Part shown: one piece after another, positions 55,231 to 64,000 of the stretch
Position numbering within the stretch: the first letter of the stretch is position 1
How the letters are laid out: each line of letters begins with the position of its first letter
Source: Siphonodentalium dalli
Lineage: Eukaryota; Mollusca; Scaphopoda; Gadilida; Siphonodentaliidae
Assembly (NCBI GenBank): GCA_032622095.1
Contig: CP136062.1
Coordinates: 36,458,918-36,522,917, forward strand
DNA length: 64,000 bases
Direction of reading: 5' to 3'
Made by a program: the position numbers and the translations under genes
Notes under the pieces: generated by a model
Database searches by the model: none
The model's input: the letters and a program-made list of their open reading frames with translations, nothing else
What the model was told of the DNA's origin: nothing

Positions 55231-55629
55231 ATAGATTGTCAACAATACTTTTTTGCAATGTAATGGTTTATTACTGAGACACAATACGTGTAACATGATA
55301 AGTAGATACATGCATGATTTAGCTACACTGTATATACATCGTCATCCCTATCAGCATATCACTAATCACTAATATCCTCCGCTCTCTCCATCACCACTAT
55401 CCTCATCTGAACGGTCGCCATCCGGAGGAGTGATGTAGACTGTGGCCTCACAAAAGTCGACTTGTTCTGTCATTCCAAGCACATCGTGACCGTATATCTC
55501 ATGGAGTGAAACAAATAATGCAGAACATATCAAATTGAAGAGCGTTTATAGAATCTATTCCTGATATTGTATGAATAAACAGCGTTCATTTCACATTTGT
55601 GGAATGTTAAAACAGTGAAAACAAATTCC

Positions 55630-55810
55630 ATATATGCATATAAATGTATATATGCATATGTATGTATATATGCATATGTATGTATATATGCATGTATATG
55701 CATATATGCATATATGCATATATGCATATATGCATATATGCATATATGCATATATGCACATATGCATATGCATATATGCACATATATATGCATATATGCA
55801 TATATATAAA
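55630..55810. repeat. ATGCATAT microsatellite
   Basis: About 180 bp of alternating ATATATGCAT units, nearly self-complementary. A second tract is at 57953-58040, on the other side of the Helitron cluster. The cluster may have inserted into one original tract. Confidence 0.9.
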
Positions 55811-55812
55811 TA

Positions 55813-56450
55813 CTAGCAGGTGGACCCGACTTCGTCCGGCTGTTTTCCCTTTGCTTTTCGGCGAATTGCGCGATTTGACCATGAATTGTCCATTTTGAAG
55901 GTCAAGGTCAGGTGGGGTAAGGATTTGACCCGTCCAAGACACTGCCCGGACAAAAGTACCCGACAAAAGTACCCGTCGAAATCCATCCGGTTTTACCCGA
56001 TTTGACCTTGAATTGATAATTTTGAAGGTCAAGGTCAGGTCGGGGTCACGATTTGACCCGTCCAAAACACTCACTGGACAAAAGTAACCCTGTGTATCAA
56101 ATGTCGTGGAAATCCCATCAAAATTCGCGATTTGACCTTGAATTGACCCGAATTCAAGGTCAAAGTCAAGTCGCACGGGCAAATGAATGAGTTTTCGACA
56201 CTCCCCATACGAAAGTATCCCTAGACACTAATTTTCATCGAAATCCCGTGATATTCGGGCGTTTGACCTTGAAATGACCCGATTGAATGGTCAAGGTTAC
56301 GTCAAATTAACAGGCCCATGCCATACCACGGCCGAAAGTACACCCACTTACCGAGTTTCATCGAAATCGGTTCGGTCGTGTTCGAGTCCATCGCGAACAC
56401 ACAGACAGACACACACACACACACACAGATCTTCCAAAATATATAATAGA
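55813..56450 (-). mobile_element. non-autonomous Helitron, unit 1 of left cluster
   Basis: On the - strand it begins TCTATTATATATTTTGG and ends in a GC-rich hairpin (CCGGACGAAGTCGG) followed closely by CTAG, with host T beyond. TC at 5', hairpin then CTRR at 3' and no target duplication are Helitron hallmarks. No Rep/helicase is coded. Its body contains TTTGACCTTGAATTGA repeats, five or so times. Confidence 0.72.
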
Positions 56451-56991
56451 CTAGCAGGTTAGCCCGCCACCGGCGGCTTGTCCGAAACATGACATTTTTT
56501 TATATATTTTTTTTTAATTTTTAGCTCCACGCGTTTCAATAAGAAATTTTTTTACCCGGTAGCTCCACCCGTTTCCGAGATCTGGTCTGCGCATGCGCGA
56601 AGCTGGCGTCGCACGGGCTCGGCGACCCGATAAAATTTGTACCAGGCGCAAGATACATTCACATAGCAAATGTCAAATCGATAGCTCCACCCGTTTCCTA
56701 GATCTCGTCTGCGCATGCGCTGCACGGGCGTCGCACGGGCTCGGCGACCCGATAAAATTTGAACCCGGCGCAAGATACATTCACATAGCAAATTTCAAGT
56801 CGATAGCTCCACCCGTTTCCGATATCTCGTCTGCACATGCGCTGCACGGGCGTCGCACGGGCTCGCCAATACGACAACGACCACCGCCTGGTCAAACTAC
56901 ACACAAGTACCAAGTTCCGTCCCGATCGGTCGAGAATCGTAGATTTGTATGAAGTACAACACACACACAAACATAAATATATAAGAGAGAT
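56451..56991 (-). mobile_element. non-autonomous Helitron, unit 2 of left cluster
   Basis: Joined head to tail with unit 1 (CTAG directly followed by TC on the - strand at 56451/56450). It starts TCTCTCTTATATATTTATG with A before it and ends in a GGCGGGC-type hairpin plus CTAG. The body has three tandem units with GATAGCTCCACCCGTTTCC and GCGCATGCGC. Confidence 0.72.
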
Positions 56992-57179
56992 ATGTAAATT
57001 AGATAGATTGTATCAAAATATATAGGAGATATATGTAAATGATCTTCACACCATTACTGGTGTTTGTCAAAGTTTAGTGGGGTATATCAATACTCATTCA
57101 CGATCATATCATTGAGGTCCGGAGGGTGTGGGCTATCTCTCGAATACACGGAGTTCTCAATATATATAGAAGAAGAAGA
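56992..57179. other. spacer between Helitrons
   Basis: Short AT-rich sequence with two ATATAGGAGATATATGTAAA-like pieces that resemble Helitron 5' ends. No gene. Confidence 0.4.
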
Positions 57180-57567
57180 CTAGCCGATGAGCCCGACGTT
57201 GTCCGGGCTATCCAAAAACCAAATTTCAAGTCGATAGCTCAACCCGTTTCCGAGATCTGGTCGGCGCATGCGCGAAGCTTGCGTCGCACGGGCTCGGCGA
57301 CCCGATAAAATTCGTATCCGGGGCAAGATACATTCACATAGCAAATTTCAAGTCGATAGCTCCACCCGTTTCCGAGATCTCGTCTGTGCATGCGCTGCAC
57401 GGGCGTCGCACGGGCTCGCCAATACGACAACGACGACCACCTGGTCAAACTACACACACGTACCAAATTTCGTCCCGATCGGTCGAGAATCGTATATTTG
57501 TATAAATGACAGACATACAGACAGACAGACATACAAACAAACAGAGGTCTTCAAAATATATATGAGA
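57180..57567 (-). mobile_element. non-autonomous Helitron, unit 3 of left cluster
   Basis: On the - strand it begins TCTCATATATATTTTGAAG and ends GCCCGGACAACGTCGGGC, TCATCGG, CTAG, then T. It belongs to the same family as the units at 60773-62124. It is joined directly to the next unit. Confidence 0.78.
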
Positions 57568-57952
57568 CTAGCCGATGAGCCCGACGTTGTCCGGGCGACG
57601 TTGTCCGGGCTATTCAAAAACCACATTTCAAGTCGATAGCTCTACCCGTTTTCAAGATCTGGTCTGCGCATGCGCGAAGCTGGCGTCGCACGGGCTCGGC
57701 GACCGGATATAATTCGTAACCGGGGCAAGATACATTCACATACCAAATTTCAAGTCGATAGCTCCACCCGTTTCCGAGATTTCGTCTGCGCATGCGCGAA
57801 GATGGCGTCGCACGGGCTCGGCGACCAGATAAAATTCGTATTCGGGGCAAGATACATTCACATACCAAATTTCGAGAATCGTAGATTTGTATAAATGACA
57901 GACATACAGACAGACAGGCAGACAAACAGAGGTCTTCAAAATATATATGAGA
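57568..57952 (-). mobile_element. non-autonomous Helitron, unit 4 of left cluster
   Basis: Same ends as unit 3, with a duplicated GACGTTGTCCGGGC at the 3' hairpin. The 5' flank on the - strand is A within the ATGCATAT microsatellite, which fits A^T insertion. Confidence 0.78.
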
Positions 57953-58040
57953 TATGCATATATGCATATACATATATGCATATATGCATATGCATATATG
58001 CATATATATGCATATATATATGCATATATATGCATACAGC
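57953..58040. repeat. ATGCATAT microsatellite, second tract
   Basis: Same alternating ATATGCAT text as 55630-55810. Confidence 0.88.
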
Positions 58041-58089
58041 GACACCTTTGTGCTTACTGTTTAGTTGGTATTGCACAAGTACGAGCGCA

Positions 58090-58760
58090 TAAGTATAGAA
58101 CGAGTAGCATAGCCTCAAGTTCTATATATCCTTCCGCGATGGCACAATATCAACGTGTCGTTCTATTGTTATTACACACCACCCAACCTAGAATCCGTAA
58201 AAAGAAAAGACTTACAAGGTTTATTCGTGTACACACAGGGATTGTTTTGGCATGTGTGGTGATGCTTATTTTTTAGTTCCGGTTTCATGGTTGATGCGAA
58301 CGTTATTTATGCAATGCGACATTGACGGGATGCGTATGGAACGTATGTCCCATACGAATTTGTAAATATGAAACAGCAATAACACTCCAATTATAGGAAC
58401 ACGCATGTAATAAATACACAAAACGACACAATTGTGTTAATGTGTTTGTTGATATGGCTCGAGAGCTAGCGCGGAAGTATATAATGAGGGGGTAGGCTTG
58501 AGTTTCTATCCTCCCGCGACATGGCGCAAGTGCCGTATCGACAAACACATGTGTCGTTCTATGCTTATTACACGCACTCGTCCTAAAACCGTGACACAAC
58601 AGTCAACGTTTATTCAGGCACCAACAGTCATACAGGGCTTGCTTTGTCGTGTATGATGACGTTTTTATTTTATACTTCCGGTTTCGTGGTTGAGAGGAAC
58701 GTCATTTACGTTATCTGACGTCAACGGGATGCGTATGGAACATATTTTGCAAATATGGAA
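58090..58760 (+). repeat. old tandem duplication, about 370 bp units
   Basis: Two units share GCGATGGCAC or GCGACATGGCGC, GTGTCGTTCTAT, TTATTACAC, a TTCCGGTTTC(A/G)TGGTTGA word, AACGTTATTTA or AACGTCATTTA, and GACGGGATGCGTATGGAAC or CAACGGGATGCGTATGGAAC. No protein was recognised. Confidence 0.65.
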
Positions 58761-60180
58761 CAACAGGAACACTTTAATTTCTGGGACTAAGTGTGTATTA
58801 AAGATGTGGATGTCAAGCATTGTTCGACATATATTGACCACCATACCACGTATATGCCTAGTGTCCTTTATAAAGGATCGGGAATGGAAATCTTTATGTA
58901 CCCAGCCATGCCTAGTGTCCTTTATAAAGTACGCTGAATCAAGGCGTTATTTTCGCTAGAGATATCCACAATTTGCCATAGATTTATCACATATTCATTT
59001 AAAAACATTATTGCGATCATATTGAAATAAGTGATACCATGGGGTTAAATATGTTTATTATATGAACTTACCTCCCTTGTTAGTTCATTTTCCATGATAA
59101 AAACAGCAACAAACAAAACCCGACAATGCTGAAATTGATATTTGGATTTAATATCATGCGGAACTTTCAAGGATGTTCTATATTTATATATTTTGGAACG
59201 ATTTATAGTGGAATTACCCACTGCCTATCATCCATCAATGCAGGAATGACAGCCGTCCTTTATAAAGGACGCTATGCATATATGGGTTTTAATGTTTGAG
59301 ACAGTTGCTTGCTCTTTTTCCAAGAACACAATGATCTTCACCTTCACTTTAGTCACACCAAGACATCATTATTTCAGTTATACATTTCTTGAGGCTTCTT
59401 TCCGAATGGTTTCGTACGGATTTTTTTCACCCCACCACCCCATATGCAACATGCCATATAGCTTAATGTCATCTCTACTAAGGCCCATATGAGGTCCCAG
59501 TAACTTAAAATATAGTGTTTTGCAGTTATAAATTCTTATAATGTTTTAAACAAATGTCATACATGTGTATAAGGGCACAACAGATCTTTAGTAAAAACTA
59601 ACATTATTAACGTCTGCAGAGTTCTGAAACTTTAGAAATATTCCATTACCAACATCACCCCCCCCCCCACATTACCCACCCCCACCCTGCACCCAGCCAA
59701 CATCCCTTCAACCGATATCATCTCCAATTTCCAACTTTTAATACCTGTTCTATCCACAAGCACAAATATCTCTGCAGATAGAGAGAGAGAGAGACACACA
59801 GGTCATTAATCTAGATTAGAATAATATATGTCATCTGGCAGCCTTGTGTGTAAACAACACTGCTAGAAATTGAAACAAACTGCCTGAATTTAGTGTGTCT
59901 GACATTTGCAGAATGAGGTCCCCAGAGGGTGAATTTAGTGTTGCTACCTTGTACACTGGGCTAGCATCACCAAATACACTTCCAAGAACCCAATTCTGTT
60001 TAGGCATCATCTTCTGTGAAGTATCTTCAGTATCAAATTGAAATTTTGTTTCTATGTCCCCCTAATTTGCAGAAGATAAAATACATAATTGATGTGCTCA
60101 ATGGGTGTGCATAACAAGCTTCAACTGTAGAACTTCAATCTGAACAATATGGCATCACCTGCACAAATGCATATAATATC
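58761..60180. other. no gene recognised
   Basis: Contains a GTCCTTTATAAAG word three times (58861, 58914 and 59252), a short poly-C tract (59660) and a GAGA microsatellite (59778-59795). No coding or RNA gene was seen. Confidence 0.45.
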
Positions 60181-60772
60181 TATGGTCATAACAAGAGAAT
60201 TAGTGCCCTTTTAGTGGTTACATGGGCCTGCTTCCCTCATTTGATGGGCCTATATAGACTCGAAAATTGAAGGAAAACATATTTCCTAATGCATATCAGC
60301 ATACCTACCCCATGAATGTGCGTCTCCACCCAGACTTCTAGTGTATTTGATAAAAGGGACACTTCCTGCACAGATATATACAAGTTCCATGGTCATAAAA
60401 AGGCAATTAGGAGTGTCTCGGGGCTCGCTTCCCTCATATGGTTTACTTATTGACTTAAAATTTGGTAAAATCCCCTATTTTCATATCATCAGCATCCCTG
60501 CCCCATGCAAGTATGTCACCATCCTGGAGCTCTGGTGAATGTGAATAAAGGGACATATCCTGCACTGATACATACAATATCCATGGTCATAAAAAGGGAA
60601 TTATGGGTTACAGGAGGCCTGCTTCCCTCGTGTGGTGGTCCCGGGTACATGTACGTAGACTCGAAAATTGAAGAAATAACATATTTCCTAATGCATACCA
60701 GCATACTTGCCCCATGAATGTGTCTCCACCCAGAGTTCTAGTGTATTTGATAAAAGGAACATCTCCTGCACA
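60181..60772 (+). repeat. dimeric satellite, left part
   Basis: Units of about 190-210 bp share CTCCTGCACAGATA, CCATGGTCATAAAAAGGGAA, TGCTTCCCTCAT, GCATCCCTGCCCCATG and GGAGCTCTAGTGTATTTGAT. Two unit types alternate: A has ACATACAATATCC and GTGGTGGGCCTATATAGAC, and B has ATATACAAGTTCC and ATATGGTGTACTTATTGAC. It is interrupted at 60773 by a Helitron array. Confidence 0.82.
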
Positions 60773-61286
60773 TCTCATATATATTTTGAAGACCTCTGTT
60801 TGTTTGTCTGTTTGTCTGTATGTATGTCTGTCTGTCATTTATACAAATCTACGATTCTCGACCGATCGCGACGAAACTTGGTACGTGTGTGTAGTTTGAC
60901 CAGGCGGTCGACCTTGTCGTATTGGCGAGCCCGTGCGGCGCCCGTGCAGCACATGCGCAGACGAGATCTCGGAAACGGGTGGAGCTATCGACTTGAAATT
61001 TGCTATGTGAATGTATCTTGCCCCGGATACGAATTTTATCGGGTCGACGAGCCCGTGCGACGCCAGCTTCGCGCATGCGCAGACGAGATCTCGGAAACTG
61101 GTTGAGCTATCGACTTGAAATTTGGTATGTGAATGTATCTTGCCCCGGATACGAATTTTATCGGGTCGCCGAGCCCGTGCGACGCCAGCTTCGCGCATGC
61201 GCAGACCAGATCTCGGAAACGGGTAGAGCTATCGACTTGAAATTTGGTTTTTGAATAGCCCGGACAACGTCGGGCTCATCGGCTAG
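60773..61286 (+). mobile_element. non-autonomous Helitron, unit 1 of right array
   Basis: Starts TCTCATATATATTTTGAAG after host A and ends GCCCGGACAACGTCGGGC, TCATCGG, CTAG. The body has three tandem units with GCGCATGCGCAGAC, TCTCGGAAACGGGT and GAGCTATCGACTTGAAATTT. No protein-coding capacity. Confidence 0.8.
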
Positions 61287-61781
61287 TCTCATATATATTT
61301 TTGAAGACATCTGTTTGTCTGTCTGTCTGTCATTTATACAAATCTACGATTCTCGACCGATCGGGACGAAACTTGGTACGTGTGTGTAGTTTGACCAGGC
61401 GGTCGTCAACGTTGTATTGGCGAGCCCGTGCGGCGCCTGTGCAGCGCATGCACAGACGAGATCTCGGAAACGGGTGGAGCTATCGACTTGAAATTTGCTA
61501 TGTGAATGTATCTTACCCCGGATACGAATTTTATCGGGTCGACGAACCCGTGCGATGCCAGCTTCGCGCATGCGCAGACGAGATCTCGGAAACTGGTTGA
61601 GCTATCGACATGAAATTTGGTATGTGAATGTATCTTGCCCCGGATACGAATTTTATCGGGTCGCCGAGCCCGTGCGACGCCAGCTTCGCGCATGCGCAGA
61701 CCAGATCTCGGAAACGGGTAGAGCTATCGACTTGAAATTTGGTTTTTGAATAGCCCGGACAACGTCGGGCTCATCGGCTAG
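61287..61781 (+). mobile_element. non-autonomous Helitron, unit 2 of right array
   Basis: Begins directly after the CTAG of unit 1 and has the same ends and body. Highly similar to unit 1, so the array is recent. Confidence 0.8.
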
Positions 61782-62124
61782 TCTCATATATATTTTTGAA
61801 GACATCTGTTTGTCTGTCTGTCTGTCATTTATACAAATCTACGATTCTCGACCGATCGGGACGAAACTTGGTACGTGTGTGTAGTTTGATCAGGCGGTCG
61901 TCAACGTTGTATTGGCGAGCCCGTGCGGCGCCTGTGCAGCGCATGCACAGACGAGATCTCGGAAACGGGTGGAGCTATCGACTTGAAATTTGGTATGTGA
62001 ATGTGTCTTGCCCCGGATACGAAATTTGGTTTTTGAATAGCCCGGACAACGTCGGGCTGGGTAGAGCTATCGACTTGAAATTTGGTTTTTGAATAGCCCG
62101 GACAACGTCGGGCTCATCGGCTAG
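61782..62124 (+). mobile_element. non-autonomous Helitron, unit 3 of right array (shortened)
   Basis: Same 5' end as unit 2. The body has lost about one and a half inner units and duplicated the 3' hairpin (GCCCGGACAACGTCGGGC at about 62038 and 62096). It ends CTAG followed by host TATATATAAG. Confidence 0.8.
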
Positions 62125-64000
62125 TATATATATAAGTGCCATGGTCATAAAAAGGGAATTAGTGGTCCCATGGTGCTTGCTTCATATTGTTATGTCAGCA
62201 TCCCTGGCATTCCCTGCCCCATGCAAGTATTTCTCTCCATCCTGGAGCTCTAATGTATTTCAATAAAGTGGCATCTCCTGCACAGATACAAACAATATAC
62301 ATGGTCATAAAAGGGAATTATGAGTTACAGGGAGCCTGCTTCCATCATGTGGTGTGCCTATATATACATGTATACTCGAAAATTGAAGAAAAATATTTTC
62401 TAATGCATACATGTATTAGCATCCCTGCCCCATGAGTGTGTGTCTCAACCCGGAGCTCTAATTTATTTGATAAAATGGACATCTCCTGCACAGATATATA
62501 CACGTTCCATGGTCACATAGGGGAAATTAGGAATTCCTGGGGGGAGGGTTTGTTTCCCTCATATGGTGTACATGTACTTATTGACTTAAAATTGGGTAAA
62601 AACCCCTATTTTCATATCATCCGCATCCCTGCCCCATGCAAGTATTTCTCTCCATCCTGGAGATCTAGTGTATATCAATAAAGGGGAATCTCCTGCACAG
62701 ATACATACAATATCCATGGTCAATCCAAATAAATTATAGGTTACAGGGGGCCTACTTCCCTCATGTGGTGGGGCTACATACATGTATATACCTGTAGACT
62801 TGAAAATTGAAGAAAAAACATTTCCTAATGCATATTAGCATCACTGCCCCATGGGTGTGTATCTCAACCCGGAGCTCTAGCGTATTTGATAACAGGGACT
62901 TATCCTGCACATATGTACAAGTTCCATTGTCAAACAAGGGAAACTATGGGTCCATATGGGCTTGCTTCCCTCATGCATGTATGGTGTACTCATTGACTTA
63001 AAATTGGTTAAAATCTCCTATTTTTATGTCATCAGCATCCCTGCCCTATGTAAGTATGTCACCATCCTGGAGCTCTAGTCTATCTGCATAATGGGGCATC
63101 TCCTGCACAGATACATACAAATACATGGTCATAAAACGGGAATTGGGATTACAGGGGGCCTGCTTCCCTCATGTGGTGGGCCTATATAGACTTGAAAATT
63201 GAAAAAAACGTATTTCCTAATGCATATCAGCATACCTAACCCATGAATGTGTGTCTCCACCCGGAGCTCTCGTGTATTTGATAAAAGAGACATCTCCTGC
63301 ACAGATATATGCAAGTTCCATGGTCATAAAAAGGAAATTAAGGGTCCCTGTGGGCTTGCTTTCCTCATATGGTGTACTTATTGACTTAAAATTGACTATT
63401 TTCATATGATCAGCATCCCTGCCCCATGCCAGTATGCCACCATCCTGGAGATCTAGTGTATTAGAAGAAAGGGGCATCACCTGCAGAGATACATACAATA
63501 TCCATGGTCATAAAAAGGGAATTAGGTGTTACATGGTACCTGCTTTCCGCATGTGCTAGGCCTATATACTAGTAGACTTGAAAATTGAAGGTAACACATA
63601 TATTTCTTAATGCATCTCAGCATACTTGTCCCATGAATGTGTGCCTCCATCCGGAGCTCTAGTGCATCTGATGAAAGGGACATCTCATGGACAGATATGT
63701 ACAAGCTGCGTGGTCATAAAACAGGGAATTAGGCGTCCCTGGTGCTTACTTCCCTCATATGGTGAACATATTGACTTAAAATTTGGTAAAAACCCCTATT
63801 TTCATATAATCAGCATCCCTCACCATGCATGTTTCTCACCATCCCGGAGCTCTAGTGTATTTGAATAAAAGGGCAACTCCTGCACAGATACATACAATAT
63901 CCATTGTCATAAAAACGAATTAGGTGTTACAGGGGGCCTGCTTCCTTCATTTGGTGGGCCTACATGTATATAGACTCGAAATTTAAGAAAAAAACATATT
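62125..64000 (+). repeat. dimeric satellite, right part (runs off the window)
   Basis: Continues the alternating A/B array. CTGCACAGATA-type marks occur at about 62277, 62484, 62692, 62904, 63104, 63296, 63480, 63686 and 63880, a spacing of 184-212 bp. A and B units alternate throughout, giving a higher-order unit of about 400 bp. Similarity is moderate, so the array is not young. Confidence 0.85.

Noticed and set aside
55530-56182. Frames of [11 protein letters not shown] type
   Set aside because: Translation of the ATGCATAT microsatellite and Helitron body.
56593-61749. Many frames of MREAGVARARRPDKI or MLCECILPRIRILSGRR type
   Set aside because: They recur in all frames of the Helitron bodies on both strands. 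No conserved domain and no start or stop consistency.
1-64000. tRNA, rRNA or snRNA genes
   Set aside because: No convincing cloverleaf with A and B boxes, nor other RNA gene signature, was found by eye. A covariance scan would be needed to exclude them.

Overview
The window is nuclear DNA from an animal. It has spliced exons, a C-type lectin gene, Helitrons, a Penelope-like reverse-transcriptase remnant, a LINE remnant, satellites and many fold-back repeats. The repeat mix suggests a marine invertebrate, perhaps a mollusc or another lophotrochozoan. The species cannot be fixed from sequence alone.

Bases 1-30812 (+ strand) hold the 3' part of a host gene for a secreted or surface protein. It has a Thr-rich, mucin-like exon (2077-2895) and two exons of one C-type lectin domain (7755-7928 and 30598-30812). 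All visible junctions are phase 1, so the exons join in frame. A partial upstream exon may end at base 23.

The last intron carries a structurally complete Maverick/Polinton (adintovirus-type) element at 14255-29761. It has perfect terminal bases, long inverted repeats and a perfect 6-bp target duplication (GAGGAT). A block of close-packed genes runs on the - strand: protein-primed DNA polymerase B, an unknown protein, packaging ATPase, two small basic virion-type proteins, a conserved Polinton protein, a DDE integrase with chromodomain, a small membrane protein, penton-type minor capsid protein, a pX/pVI-like protein, double-jelly-roll major capsid protein, a putative zinc-binding protein and an adenain-type protease. 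Together they would replicate, integrate, package and mature a virion. The polymerase is broken by one in-frame TAA at 24305-24307; no other core gene shows a break.

The right end of the element (27.0-29.5 kb) is the most unusual part. Three accessory genes (two +, one -) share a related promoter cassette and the same start context. Each is followed within 13-22 nt of its stop by a stem-loop matching the 3' stem-loop of metazoan replication-dependent histone mRNAs (GGCCCTTTTCAGGGCC type). This suggests that the element uses the host S-phase histone mRNA 3'-end machinery for a defined set of genes. One of the three encodes an OTU-like fold with Ser where the catalytic Cys is expected. Another has a paired SIMK/KVRF motif resembling protein phosphatase 1 docking sites.

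From 30.8 to 64 kb the window is mostly repeats: a fold-back element (32.05-32.86 kb), dispersed repeat families, nested hairpins, a 51-bp TIR MITE, a possible hammerhead-like motif, a Penelope RT pseudogene, head-to-tail arrays of non-autonomous Helitrons (55.8-58.0 and 60.8-62.1 kb) and a dimeric satellite running off the right edge. A few candidate host exons on the - strand (44.8 and 51.0 kb) are weakly supported.
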